Assembly (NCBI GenBank): GCA_021399435.1
Contig: JAJTUP010000051.1
Location: 1 to 64,000, forward strand
Length of the DNA stretch: 64,000 bases
Source: Diaporthe sp. PMI_573
Taxonomy: Eukaryota > Ascomycota > Sordariomycetes > Diaporthales > Diaporthaceae
Reading direction: 5' to 3'
Shown here: positions 33,821 through 45,651 of the stretch, in pieces
Numbering within the stretch: the stretch's first letter is position 1
Layout of the letters: the number at the start of each line of letters is the position of its first letter
The notes under the pieces: generated by a model
Database searches by the model: none
What the model was told of the DNA's origin: nothing
What the model saw: only the letters and a program-made list of their open reading frames with translations
Translations under genes and position numbers: made by a program

Positions 33821-34325
33821 TTACTGTTTTGTCAACTCGAAGTTGATGTCTCCTGTTGATGCACCACCAGGACAAGTAGCGGTGTAGGCCGACCCATTTG
33901 TACATGTTGACTCGGCTGACTTGATACACTGCTCCCATCGCCCCTTGGAGATGTTGATCGTGGCACCACTGTCGGTCGGGGTGAGGGTGAACTTGGCGTC
34001 GCCAGACTGGCCTGTGGTGCTGGTCGGGCTGCCACCACACTTTTGGATTGACCCAGCAATGCCACCGCAGATCTGAAGCAGAGCTACGTTCTTGTTATGT
34101 TCGTCGATATTGCTATGGGCATCGTTAGTCAACTTGTATAGCGTTGTAGAGAGACTGACGAAAAAGTGTTGGGGGGGGGGGGATCAAGGGTCGTATTCAC
34201 GCTGCTTTATCAGTGCACTGGACATTTGTAGCGGCTGTATCCCGCTCGTGGAGCTGGACCGGACTTGAGAGGGCGATGGGAACCAGCGCAAGAAGGATGA
34301 ATTGAATAGTGGTCTTGGACAACAT
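33821..34325 (-). CDS. Small secreted cysteine protein, unknown function
   Basis: Exons 34325-34201 and 34112-33821 give 138 residues with a signal peptide (LSKTTIQFILLALVPIALSS). The donor is GTGAAT and the acceptor CATAG, with a CTAAC branch site at about 34126. Using the branch area as coding would change frame. The mature part has six cysteines (QCTD, ICGG, KCGGS, QCIK, STCT, ATCP), and Thr/Ser-rich sequence. No family recognised; looks like a secreted effector-type or cell-wall protein. An in-frame ATG at 34394 would hide the signal peptide and is less likely. The intron carries a run of 12 G on the plus strand. Confidence 0.75.
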
Positions 34326-35301
34326 TGTCGCGGAGGAAGATGATTTTGTTGAAAGCGCCGCGGGCTGGCGAAAGTGAGCGTAGATGACAAACAACGGCTG
34401 AAGAGAGATCGAGAGCGAGTGAAATCGGTTAGCAAGGGCAGCAAGTGGATGAAGAACAGGCTTGAGTGAGGCTTAAGGTATACAACCTCGTCCTCGTCTC
34501 CAGGTGACCAGCGCACCGTTCTTATAACCTAGACCAAGCGAAGATCGTAGCCAGTAGGTAGCTCTTTGGGGGGGGGGAGTCCTGAGGATCATGAAACAGG
34601 AGCAACCCGATGAGGCTCTGTTGTCTCAAGTTGCCCAGACGTCAGACCAGTGCCATCCAAGCTTGATCGGGGATGAGACAAGGACCCACCCTTGCGTGTG
34701 CCTGACCCTACTGGTGCTATGCCATGCTCAATTCGGTGAATGCCTACGATATTTGGTTCTTCACTGGGTGGCAGAAATGCAGATCAGGCGATCCCGCGAA
34801 GCTTGTCGAGCTTGCGATCACACCGCATGACCCGGAGATTTGACTCCAACCCTCTCATCTGGCCTGAGGTCAAGTTGTGCCACAGCTTGTATATTTTTCG
34901 ATCGTTCTATGGATCGATTGCCATGTGCACCTCTGTGTGAAGCTTGCTTGGTTCGTCTCACCACTTGACACCTCCCTCTCCTACAAATCCACTTTGCCGA
35001 CAACCGAGACGCCGACCCGGAGATGACTAGCGCACATATGTATTGACCAGGCTCCACTTTCCTCCGGGTCTCTCAGCCGCTCGGCGCTCCGCTATCGCAT
35101 AGAGAGACGTCACCTGCCCGAATCGCGGAGTGATAAATACCACGACGCGTGATTAATTAGTTCCAGCATATAGGTACAAACTCTGTTAATTCCTCCGTTG
35201 TTACTATCCAAACCTCTGCGTCACTTCCTGGTCAACTGCTGCACCACAACCGGAGGGCCGTGTGAAAGCTGGGACAACCTGGGGATCGACCCGTAGCAAG
35301 G
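34326..35301. other. Divergent intergenic region
   Basis: Between two head-to-head genes. It has a run of nine or more G at about 34569. Open frames at 34591-35057 lack protein-like features. Nothing more can be named. Confidence 0.35.
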
Positions 35302-36978
35302 ATGATAGAACCGGGGGCTGAAACCCTCCTCATCAACGGCAAAATCTTTCAGGCCTCGACCGGCGCATCGACGGGGAAAGACCAACAGGCCGTTTTTGCA
35401 ACGAGCCTCCTCATCGGCACTGACGGGAGGATCCGTCACATTGGCGGCTCAAACAGCGGCGATGAAGAAGACATCATCGCCACGGCCCGCGTGAACGGCG
35501 CCGTGGTGCACGACCTCCAAGGCAAGACCGTGCTTCCCGGCTTCTTCGACGGCCACATTCACCTTCTCCTCTTGGGCATGTCCTTGAAGAAGGTGGATCT
35601 GGGTCCTTGCAAGGATCTGGACGACATCCGGGAGACGATCAAGGCGTATGCGAAGTCCCACCCCGACGTCCCGCGGATAATGTGCAAGTCGTGGATGCAC
35701 ACACAGACGCCGGGGGGCGTCGACCACAGCATGCTAGACGATCTTGATCCTAGGCCTATCTTTGTGGATACCAAGGACCTGCATGGGTGTTGGTGCAACC
35801 AGGCAGCCATTGACGAGTTGGACCGTGGGTTGGGCATCGGCACTATGCCAAACCCCCCGGGGGGCACAATCCATCGCGATGAAGAGGGCAAAGCTACGGG
35901 TTTCTTTGAAGAGGCTGTGGTCTTCACCATGATATGGCCATTCATGTCTCGTATCTCGACGGTCGAAGAGCGCGCCACGGCGATGGAAACAGCAATCGAG
36001 GTCTACAACGCGGGCGGCTACGTCGGGATGATCGACATGGCCATGGATCAGAGCAGCTGGGACTCGCTGTTGGCACTGAAAGCCCGGCGTCCTGACCTTC
36101 CCATGCGCATCGCGGCGTACTGGCTGATCCGCCCGGCTGACGAGGAGGATTGCCTGAGGCAGGTGGACTATGTCGCGAAAATGGCGTCCAAGTACAATGC
36201 CACAACATCTCCAGACCTCAGGGTCGTCGGGATCAAGCTTGTCTGCGATGGAATTGTCGACGCCTGCACTGCCGCGCTCAGCGAGCCGTACACGCATACA
36301 GGCAGCATGGAAGAGCCCGTCTGGACCAAGCCCATGCTCCTCCCAGTTGTGCGGAGGGCGGACGAGGCAGGACTGCAGGTTGCATTGCACGCCATCGGCG
36401 ACCTGACAGCCCGCAACGCCATCGACACAATCGAGGCCTACGCCGCTCCTGAGCGCAGGCCACGCATCGAGCACTTGGAGTTGACTTCACCAGAAGATGC
36501 GGCCAGGTTGGGAAAGCTAGGAATCACCGCATCGGTGCAACCGGTGCACTCCGATCCCGCCATCTTGAGGGCCTGGCCTAGGCTCATCGGTGAGCACCGA
36601 TGCGGAAGAGCATTCGCATACCGAGAGTTTGCCGACGGTGGTGCCCTGCTGGCTATAGGAAGTGACGCCCCCACCGCGCCACACAGTGTGACGGCTAATT
36701 GCTACGTTGCCACGAATCGCCGGTCGGCGAGAGAGCCAGATCTGGAGACAGTGGCCAATGGGCACTTCGCACTCGGCTTGTGCGAGAGCGTTGTTGCTGG
36801 GACGCAAGGCTCAGCGCGGAGTTGCTTCATGGATGATGTGACGGGGAAGCTCGAGAAGGGAATGAAGGCGGATCTGGCCGTACTTGATATGCAATGGGAT
36901 AAGACACAGATTCTCGGGGCGCGGGTCACGCAGACTTGGTTCGCGGGCAGAAAGGTGTTCGATCATGAGGCGAACTGA
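35302..36978 (+). CDS. Amidohydrolase-3 family enzyme
   Basis: Single exon, 558 residues. It belongs to the amidohydrolase_3 (YtcJ-like) branch of metal-dependent amidohydrolases that hydrolyse amide or ester bonds. It has GHIHLLLLGM with the HxH metal pair, WCNQAAIDELDRG, VALHAIGDLTARNAID, RIEHLELT and IGSDAPTAPHSV with the last Asp ligand, and ends with the usual KLEKGMKADLAVLD strand. There is no signal peptide, so it is cytosolic. Its substrate is not predictable. A peculiarity is the tight start region, with the ATG close to the ORF beginning. Confidence 0.9.
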   Translation: MIEPGAETLLINGKIFQASTGASTGKDQQAVFATSLLIGTDGRIRHIGGSNSGDEEDIIATARVNGAVVHDLQGKTVLPGFFDGHIHLLLLGMSLKKVDLGPCKDLDDIRETIKAYAKSHPDVPRIMCKSWMHTQTPGGVDHSMLDDLDPRPIFVDTKDLHGCWCNQAAIDELDRGLGIGTMPNPPGGTIHRDEEGKATGFFEEAVVFTMIWPFMSRISTVEERATAMETAIEVYNAGGYVGMIDMAMDQSSWDSLLALKARRPDLPMRIAAYWLIRPADEEDCLRQVDYVAKMASKYNATTSPDLRVVGIKLVCDGIVDACTAALSEPYTHTGSMEEPVWTKPMLLPVVRRADEAGLQVALHAIGDLTARNAIDTIEAYAAPERRPRIEHLELTSPEDAARLGKLGITASVQPVHSDPAILRAWPRLIGEHRCGRAFAYREFADGGALLAIGSDAPTAPHSVTANCYVATNRRSAREPDLETVANGHFALGLCESVVAGTQGSARSCFMDDVTGKLEKGMKADLAVLDMQWDKTQILGARVTQTWFAGRKVFDHEAN

Positions 36979-38606
36979 AGTGAAGCGGCAGCACCAGGTA
37001 TGCACAACGTCAGTTCTACTGCAACTTGAACTGTATCATAGTAACTACTCGCTGGCTATGAGCCCCCGATTGTAGTCGAACACACAGAATAAAGCTCGAC
37101 CACTTCCTACGCCATTTCCGATGTAGCCTCGACTAGCCTTTTGGCGTCTGATTCATGTCTCGAAGGGGATTGCACGATCCGCGTCTTCAAATTTCCACGC
37201 ATTTTCAGAGCTGGGAATATCTAGCACCTGAAAGAAGCTTCTGAACTTTGCACCCCGGCAGCTCAGTAAGATTCATCCGCATGATATGGAGCGAAATTAT
37301 GTTTCCATGCCTTTATTGTATTATATTATCTTACCGAAGACTAGCCAATATATCGTTGCCGTATTGTAGGCTATCTCATGGGGGGTTGGGTAGTAAGTGC
37401 TGCCTAGGTGATAAACTAAATATAGAGTTTAGGATACTCTGGCTACGTAGCGGACACTCGAGCAAAGCATATGTGTTATTGAAGGCTCATGAGGATGCCG
37501 TTACTGTTCAGCAAATTATACGTTCAGCACGCTACCCTTTTGAATCTTTTAATGGGGTGAAAGCCGTGCTATCGTGGCTAGGAAGTTTATGGCTCAAGTA
37601 TGTTCGAGAGAAATGATGCAATATTACGCTGTTGAGCCCCGTATGCCCCAGTGCCTTGAGAACTGCTTTTACTATTGGCTTGGAGAATGCGTTATCTGTG
37701 CCAGTGGTCTCTTTCAGTCAAATTATGGCGAGACGGCGTGGCCAATACGTCCTACAAAAGGTCACGTTGCTACTTAGATACTCCCATGTGCTAAAGGCTG
37801 GCCCTAAAGAGGATGATATCAACTCAGAGTGCCAATTACACTCGCATCTTGTCCATCTAACTTGAGACAACAATGTCGAAAGTGTCCTACTCCTCAGACA
37901 CGATCTGCCAGCTGAGATCGCCGCTGCCTGTTCGCGAGCCGTGCCGACCTGAGCTTCTCCAAAGGACAGCATCTCAACTTGCAATGGAATACCAAAAGGG
38001 CAAGATATTTCAATTGATGCAGTAATCTGAGTAGAGGCTCAAGACAGAGTCCAACGCAACTTCAATGAACGTACATATCAATGGGCACCTTTGGCAACTC
38101 AGAGCTTTACTGGGTGATCGTGAAAGAATGGCGTCAGCTCGCGTGCGACACTTGGCATTACCACTAACACTGTTTTGGACCTCCGGGATACTTCGCCCAG
38201 TCAATTGGAAGGCGGCTCGATGTCGCCATACACCCTGAAGCTGCGAGTGGGGTTTGGGTCCCCTAAGATTTCAGCAGGCTTCACTCGGTCGGCCGCCGTG
38301 ACAGTGGTATAATGCGATGTTGTGGTGGGGCCCGTGGGGCAAAGAATCATGTTATCTACCATACCTTGAAATTTGCTGTTGGGCAATGGCATCAGCGTGT
38401 CCTGGAATACTCCTTAATTCCGGGTTGCTGGCCTGAAGCATGTGCCCGCAACGCTTTCCACTGAGCATGCAGCACAATACTTTTGTCTCCCAAACCTTAT
38501 CTACATGCTAACTCTTTGTACAACTGGTCTGCAATTCGCTCAAGTAAGCGCCAACTGGAGTTTGCGATAAGTCACTGGAGCGGTATTCAATCCCTGGTGC
38601 GAACAT
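36979..38606. other. 1.6 kb intergenic region
   Basis: Moderately AT-rich at 37290-37640, with small open frames that lack protein-like sequence. No RNA or repeat recognised. It includes the 3' end of the amidohydrolase and the promoter of the next MFS gene. Confidence 0.35.
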
Positions 38607-41320
38607 ATGATGTCGACTCAACGGCCGGCCATCGATCCGCCGCCCTCTGGACATAATCCTCCTTCAGACAATGACAGTCTGAAGTCTCAGACAGCACGCG
38701 ACGACAAAGGCCCTCATGAATTGATCTCGACAGCAGAACCAGCCTTGGCCAGTCGACAGGGCCCACGCATGGAAGGAGTGCTTGGTGATGCAGTTCTTCG
38801 TTTCCTCAGGATTCGAAAAGGGCCAAAGTTGGATGCCCACGACCCGGACGCGGTGCGCCCTTGACGTCCAATGCCAGGCTTCAATGGCGGCTGACCTTTG
38901 GTGTCTATCCTAGGTCGCTACTCAACCCAGCATCTGGGATTCTGACAACGTCGAGGAGTACAAAGAATTGTACATTCATCCGCAATGGGAGAACATGTCT
39001 GCGTTTGACCCGAAGTTCCGTTGGACTTGGAGGGAAGAGAGGTCGGTGCGGCGCAAGGTGGATTGGAAAATTATGGTGAGCTATTCTCTTCCAGGCCGAG
39101 CAATATGGAGTGGCGTTTCAAAGTTTCGCTGACAGCTACCAGGTCTGGGTTTGTATCATGTTTGCGGCTTTGAACATTGATCGAAATAACATCTCAAACG
39201 CTGTCTCGGACAACATGCTTGAAGACTTAGACCTCACTAAAGCTGATTATGTGGGTTGTGTCTTGAGGAAATATTCGTCGAGGTGAAATCTGACCATCAA
39301 ACACCAGAACCTTGGCCAGACCATCTCCCGGGTTGGGTTCTTGGTTGCCGAATTACCTTCTCAGCTGATCTCTAAACGGTCTGTTCCCGTACGTACAAGG
39401 TCTACGAAAGCAGGACTGACTTGTACAGTATCGGTCCGGACTTATGGATTCCAATCCAGATATGTATCTTCAGCATCATATCTGGTTCTCAATTCTTCCT
39501 CAGCGGCCGTGCGTCCTTTCTCGCTACGAGGTATCTGATGTGAGTGAACCACCATCTGCTGAGTGGTTGACGAGTTACTGAAAATGTCAGTGCAACGTTC
39601 CAAGGCGGTTTCATCCCGTGAGTCCCCACGGCCACCCATACGTATAGCACTGATTGACTCGTGGATAGCGATACAATCTTGTATCTCAGTTACTGGTACA
39701 CCGGTACAAGCGTAAGAAACATCCCACACACAGTGCGACTAGTTTCTTTGCTAACTCGTCCTAGCTTCCAATCAGACTGGCCTGGTTCTGGATGTCTTCG
39801 CAACTAGGTAAGTAGGTGACCCGGAGCAATACAAAAAAGTCCTAGCATTGTTCACACATTTCTCAGTGGACATCGGCGTTGGCTTCGCTGCTGTTGGTTT
39901 ACTTTCTATGCGTGGAATACTTGGCTATGAAGGTTGGCGGTGGTTATTCCTCATCGAGTGAGTTTTTGTGACCATAGACTAACCCCACCTCCTGCTCATG
40001 TTGCTCCAAAATGAGCCTTTATCTTGTGGCATTCGACTGATTATATTGGCAGGGGCGCCTTCACTTGTAAGCATATATTGCATTTCAGTCCAATTCGTTG
40101 CTACTAACAAGTATACTATAGTCTTGGTCGGACTTGGTTCATTCTTCCTCATGCCCCAATCTCCAGCCAGGACAAAAAGCTGGTGGAAGCCTGAAGGATA
40201 TTTCAACGAGAAAGAGGTGAAGATTATCGTCAATTCAGGTGAGCTTTTCCGACACTTAGTTAGACCTGCCACCGGTCAGCCTCTCACTGTTCTCTTGCGC
40301 CAGTCATCCGAGACGACCCGCAGAAAGGAGGAATGTATAATCGACAAGGACTCTCCGTCAGACAGATCTGGGAATGTTCAAAAGACTACGACATGTGGCC
40401 TTTGTACGCTCTAGGCCTATTGTTCGGCTTGCCGAAATACCCAGTCAACCAATACTTGACGATCTCATTCCGTGGTCTTGGTTTCAATGTTATTGAGACC
40501 AATCTCCTTTCGATTCCTAATATCGTTGGCTCTTGCATAATGATGCTGCTCATCACTGCGTTGAGTGAGGCGGTAAACAATCGGAGCTTTGTGTCAATGG
40601 CAGAAGACGCTTGGCTGTTGCCCTGTTTTGCGGCTTTGATCGCTCTTCCAGACCCGATTGGCTCCTGGGTGTACTTTGCAATTGCAACCGTGCTGCTATC
40701 GTTCCCTTAGTGAGTCATTGCCTCACTGATGTCGAGGAATCAACAAGCAACTAATATTACCTAGCACTCATCCCATTCAAGTCGCTTGGACAAGCAGAAA
40801 TGCTGGATCTGTCCAAAATAGAACGGTGTCTGCTTCGTATGTTAATTATGTCTTAAGGTTCCTGCTGCTGTACTAACGAGTGATCATACAGGATTTACAA
40901 CATGTGGGTTCAAGTCAGTGGGATGATTGGGGCGAACAGTGAGTACGCGATTCCGCCCATGGACTGCATATACTGACTTCTCAGTCTATCAACCTTCCGA
41001 CTCACCTCGCTATTTTAAAGCCAATACGGGCCTACTAGTTATATGCGTCTGGATGTGTGTAAGTTGAGTCTCGCCTTCCATCATGCCTACCAAATCTCAT
41101 GCTGCGCACAGCTCATTCAATACCCGGGGACCTACTTTTACTATCGATGGAGGAACAACTCAAAGGCTCGTAAATGGGACGCAATGAGTCCAGAACAACA
41201 AGAAGACTATAGAAAGACCACAACTGACGAGGGCAATAAGCGGTGAGTGATCTTTAACCCTCGCTCCATGAAGGGAAATCTGACAGATTATGTAGCCTGG
41301 ACTTTCGCTTCGCAACCTAG
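38607..41320 (+). CDS. MFS permease (ACS family), 17 exons
   Basis: The reading frame looks broken in raw translation but can be fully spliced. Exons: 38607-38852, 38914-39075, 39143-39250, 39308-39378, 39429-39539, 39591-39617, 39669-39711, 39765-39807, 39867-39957, 40053-40066, 40122-40238, 40304-40709, 40765-40836, 40892-40938, 40985-41058, 41112-41242, 41296-41320. They sum to 595 residues. Two exons are only 27 and 14 bases. Motifs follow the family: ALNIDRNNISNAV after helix 1, PIRLAWFWMS, GYEGWRWLFLIEG over two junctions, and a final YYRWRN loop. The amino end is long (about 150 residues) and acidic/polar. Probable nicotinate-, carboxylate- or thiamine-type permease. Its intron density exceeds that of any other gene here. 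Confidence 0.85.
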
Positions 41321-42160
41321 AGCCCTGACAGGCGGAAGACTGGTTTCAAATACACAGGCATGAAATCCATAACTGACATGTAGGAGGATAGGGGTGCACA
41401 CAAATGCTGCCTTACAAGTAACTATTTGCTGCCAATGTTGGAGGCACAGCCATTTTGAGTGTTTCTTTGTACCCATCCCTTCCCAGATGTAAGGCAGCAA
41501 GGTGGATGATGAGTTTTTACTGTATCACCATCCAGGAAAAGTTGTACGAGCTGCTATATTTGACATAGTTCGTATCTGTCCATATAGAGCATGTATTTGC
41601 GTTTCCTCCACGCACATGTCCAGTGGAAAATCGTCCTGACGACTATTCAGGAGCGCACAACTACTAGAGAACGATAATTCTGGGATACAAAGTAATTAAG
41701 AGACACTAGGTGTTCGACGCAACCTAGCTCTCGTGTCATGATGCATATAATCTGAGTAGTGACAGGTTGTTCGGCAGTGGAGTCGGTGCTCAGCCAACCA
41801 CAAGACGTAAGCTGAGGTCAGTAGGAAGGGCAACCGCATACCATTAGACTTACACGTGGCTACAAGACTGGAGGCAAAACGTTGTTGGAGGGCACTGACA
41901 GGTTCGCCCTTGTCGCGGCTAAAGACCGTCAACTCGCCGTCGCTGGCCGGTGACATTGATTAGCCTACCTAGTTACTGTTAGCTGGACTACACAGTATGC
42001 GTATACACTACGTACCCGGGTTCATGTTAGCGACCGTGACTTAGGATATAAAACTCCCTCAACCATGGCCTGGATTGCAAGTTGTTATGTGAACATCACA
42101 AATATCTTCTATTGTGATTATCACCAAATATTTACGTGCTGCTAATCAACATTGCCCCCT
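41321..42160. other. Intergenic region
   Basis: An 86-codon minus open frame at 41696-41956 shows no support. Normal composition. Nothing recognised. Confidence 0.35.
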
Positions 42161-42819
42161 ATGCAGCTATACGCCTGGACGTTTGCCTTGATGGCGCTTG
42201 GAAATATGCAGGTTGCCAGCTCGCACATCATCCGTACGCCTTTTGCATCTCCGGCCGACGTCAACGACATGGACGACATCACGGCGGCTTCCCTCAGCTC
42301 CGCCCAACCTGGACTTTAGACGAGGAATTCGGTGCCAGACCACCCTCACTGTACATACAAGGTCAAAGACAGCACCATGTACATGGTATTTTCCAAGGAC
42401 TTTGGCCGAAACGATGAAACATCAAGGGGTAGTTGTGGTTCCGACATGCTGCACCACCTCGGCAAAGGTACGTCGAGGCGTTGTCGAGAATCTTTAGCGA
42501 CTTTATGGCAACTTATTTCCGTTCTGGAATTTCCACGCTAGACATATCGGGATCTGACAGAGATGGATGAGCAGAATGCGGTGACTGGATTGTGAGCTGG
42601 ACTTGTGTTGGTACGCCTAAAGGCGAAAACTCGAGTTTCATGGAGTTTAAGGTCCCCATCATGGCTTCACATGGCAAAGAATGCGTTGAGAAAGCATTCC
42701 GGAGTGCCTCGGGTACTCAAAGGCAGCAAATACTGCAGTGTTGCCCAAGAGAAAATCTCGGCTGCCGCAAAAGCAACTGTGAGGAGTACCGGAAGACGAA
42801 TCCTGGTTTGAACTGTTGA
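42161..42819 (+). CDS. Cysteine-rich small secreted protein, effector-like
   Basis: Exons 42161-42233, 42339-42467 and 42575-42819 give 148 residues. A signal peptide (QLYAWTFALMALGNMQVASS) is followed by a mature part with ten cysteines: CTYKV, SCGSD, ECGDW, TCVG, KECVEK, QCC, GCRK, NCEE and a C-terminal Cys. Both introns use GTACGY donors. Without the first splice the frame meets a TAG at 42317 that is in frame with both sides, so either the splice is real or the gene is broken. No family was recognised. Size, secretion and cysteine content resemble fungal effectors, but that is only a resemblance. Confidence 0.65.
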
Positions 42820-43295
42820 TACGGCTTGGGCTCACGCCCAAGACAGACACACATCATGGACTGTGATATGGCTTCACGTAAGGCTCAAATACCAACACCT
42901 TATGCTCACGAGAGGTCTCGTATTCAAGCATCTTACAGGGGCAGATGGTCGGATTCAGTCATGCTAGCTGCGAACAATCTCGCTATTTACCACGATCTCG
43001 CCCGTGGATGAGTCACCGGCGATTCTGGGTAGTTAGAAAGACAGTACTCTAAAACGCAGGCGACCGGGATTTTACTTTCCCCACCCGTACAAATCGAAGC
43101 AAGTGATACAGTAGGGGTTATTTTATATTCCGTTTACATCGGCGCTTATATGGCACCCGAGCGGGTCTCCAAAACAAGATAGGCTCCGAGACAGAAGTAC
43201 GAGAAATCAAAGTCAAGTTCCGAGTCCTGCGTTGCAGACCATGATAGGCGAAGACTTCTTGGGATTGTGGAGAAATACAACTGCAAAGAGCATTC
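42820..43295. other. Intergenic region between two converging genes
   Basis: Two small open frames only. No feature recognised. Confidence 0.35.
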
Positions 43296-44378
43296 TCAAG
43301 GGCTCGCACTCATTCCGAGCTGAGCTTTGTGGGATTGTTGGCTCGGAAGCACAACAATAGGCAGCTCGACGGCTCTCCACCGTTCAAGTTCAGTTGCTAC
43401 CATCGGCAACTCTTTGCGCTCTATAGAGAGCCCTTCTGCGATATCATCGACATGTTGCCACTTCCCCTTGAGCGTTATGCAGCTAAGATCAGAGTCTTCG
43501 TCCCAGATGGGCCGAACCCTACCATCTGCCCTCGTCTTCAACTCGCCCGCTGCACCGCAAGTTATGCACCTGATTCTATTGTCGGCGCCCTGAAATTCGA
43601 ACTTGAGTAGGTGACAGTAGTGGCAGCTGCCATCCTCCTCAGGGCCTAGGTATTCCGCATCGTCAAAGGGCCGCCCGATTTGACTCGCAACATTGGTTCC
43701 AATCTTGGAAGCTCGTGTCATGGCCTCCCGGTCCGTGAGAACAGCTCCGGCGTGGGCGAACCCTGGAAATACAAACATGTCGACCACTTTGCAGTGGAGT
43801 GGGTAGGTGAATTGATGTAATGATGGCATCGCAAGAGTCCACTGCTCTGGGAACTGGCCTCTTGAGCCTGCCACTGCAATAAACGCGGCGACGCGTGGTT
43901 TGATGGCCCTGGGGTCAACAACGACTTCCTTGACTGCAGCATCACCAGCTCTTTGCCTCTGATATGTGCGATGATGGTTGGACGTATCCGCGAATGGGCC
44001 GAGGATGGCATCTTGAAGTGCTTTGAGCGAGCCGGCCGGCTGGTGGGAATAAATAGGTGTGGCAATGATCAGGGCATCGGCGTCCATAATTGCCTCAAAG
44101 ACAGCCTCACGGTCGTCGATATCAGCTCTCTGGCAACCTGAACCGGTGTCACTGCCATTGTTGCTCGTGTACTCATGGCTGCGGTTAGGGATGATATCCG
44201 GCTCGAATCTGAGCGGTTTGGCGTTCCTGGGAATCACCACTGAAGGCACATGGATCCAGGATGTACTTATTGAGGAATCATGCTCAACAGCTGCCAAAAG
44301 TGCTGCTTTCAAGAGTATTTCCGAATTGCCATGTATTGAGCCGTTACAGAGCCCCAGTATATGCATGTTAACATGCAA
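43296..44378 (-). CDS. Flavodoxin-fold NAD(P)H:FMN reductase-like protein with zinc-ribbon-like insert
   Basis: Single exon, 360 residues. The amino half has the FMN phosphate loop GLCNGSIHGNSE (9-20), then DADALIIATPIYSHQPAGSLK (99-119), typical of NADPH-dependent FMN reductases and iron-sulfur-flavoprotein relatives. The second half has a cysteine pair set, C252-x2-C255 and C271-x2-C274, that looks like a zinc ribbon or a metal centre, followed by about 85 residues of unknown fold. A ubiquitous reductase of this fold has no such tail. Two ATGs close together (M1, M5) are possible starts. It probably acts in the cytosol; electron acceptor unknown. Confidence 0.8.
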   Translation of the reverse strand: MHVNMHILGLCNGSIHGNSEILLKAALLAAVEHDSSISTSWIHVPSVVIPRNAKPLRFEPDIIPNRSHEYTSNNGSDTGSGCQRADIDDREAVFEAIMDADALIIATPIYSHQPAGSLKALQDAILGPFADTSNHHRTYQRQRAGDAAVKEVVVDPRAIKPRVAAFIAVAGSRGQFPEQWTLAMPSLHQFTYPLHCKVVDMFVFPGFAHAGAVLTDREAMTRASKIGTNVASQIGRPFDDAEYLGPEEDGSCHYCHLLKFEFQGADNRIRCITCGAAGELKTRADGRVRPIWDEDSDLSCITLKGKWQHVDDIAEGLSIERKELPMVATELERWRAVELPIVVLPSQQSHKAQLGMSASP

Positions 44379-45651
44379 TGTAGGAGTATCTATGGTAGTT
44401 CTGGCTGGTTTTAGACGATTGAAAAGTCAAGATCTGTTGCAAGTATAGTCTAAGAAGGATGATCCTGTTGGGGGTGCTCAATGCAAACGAGACAAATCCC
44501 ATGAATAGTTACCAAGCCCGAGACGCGGATTTATACCCACATCGATACCCGAGCGCTGCTATTATATTGAGTGTAGTCTATCGCCCACTTGGAACCCGCC
44601 GGATGTAACACTATCGGCGCGCCGGTCGACCCCCACCATCCCGAACCCTGCAAGTATTAGTGCTTCGTCTTGTGAAGCTTTGTGTCTAGCAGCCGGCTTT
44701 TGCGGACATGTAGATGGTAATCTAGTTGGTACGGCTCATAAACAAGCACCGTGCACGCTTATTCCGAGCGCGGATTTGTGCCCTCTTGGGAGCCGGTTGG
44801 GAGTAGTAATTGGACAATGCCGGCCGCGGCAAATCAGCTCCTGGGATTGCAATAGACTGTATTATGGGCAAAGCAATTACTAGGCTTGACTTGGACAGAT
44901 ATCAGGCGATCGGCGATAAGAAGTATTCTCTGACTGTTCTCTCGGTGCACAGGTATGTGCCGTAAGGCCCATTAGGGGCTGCATATATCAATACAGCTGT
45001 GATGCTAAACAGTACCTCTGGCCAGGAAAATATTGTCCGGACCGCAAACATTTGGATCTATCCAATGTTCCAGAGAGCCCACAGCACATAGGAGCAAACC
45101 GAGCTCCAGACATCACATGTACCATTACAGTGACACGGCTATATTCTTTAAAAGTTCAGAAACATTATTACAAAGCCATCATCTCTTTTCTTTCGACCCA
45201 GTTATCCTTTAGAAGTTAATTATATAAGAGCTCATTATATGATGTCAAGGGGACTAGGAGGTCGGCAGGTCGGGAGGTTAAGGGCAAAGAGGTTAACGAA
45301 TGCGGCAGATAATTGGGAAGTCTGAGAATGCATGACGAGTTGGGAGACTCTGGACATCGACATCGTCGTCCCGCTGGGAAACAGCATCAGCAACAGGGTT
45401 AGGGCTCGCTAGGTTTGTGCACGAAGACCTGCTTAGCCGGACCTCACTCACGTCCACGGGTTGCGGCATATCCGCCGCCAGTGTCGTCAACATTGTCCCA
45501 AACCACGGGCAAAGTACTTAATCGCTCACCTACTCCCCGTCGAGCACTCAGTCCACCTGGGACTGGTGATAACACCAGCAACAAGTTGTGAGACCCTGCT
45601 GCCGCTCACACGTCCGTATTCCCAAACCTAGCAAGAGAGAAGCTGAACAGG
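44379..45651. other. 1.27 kb divergent intergenic region
   Basis: Between the flavoprotein and methyltransferase starts. Normal to slightly AT-rich, small frames without support (44680, 45293). Nothing else recognised. Confidence 0.35.

Noticed and set aside
35734..36474. 246-codon minus-strand frame
   Set aside because: Antisense of the amidohydrolase-3 gene, GC-driven.
38607..41320. MFS locus as a pseudogene of broken frames
   Set aside because: All frame changes are explained by 16 introns with good splice sites and preserved phase.
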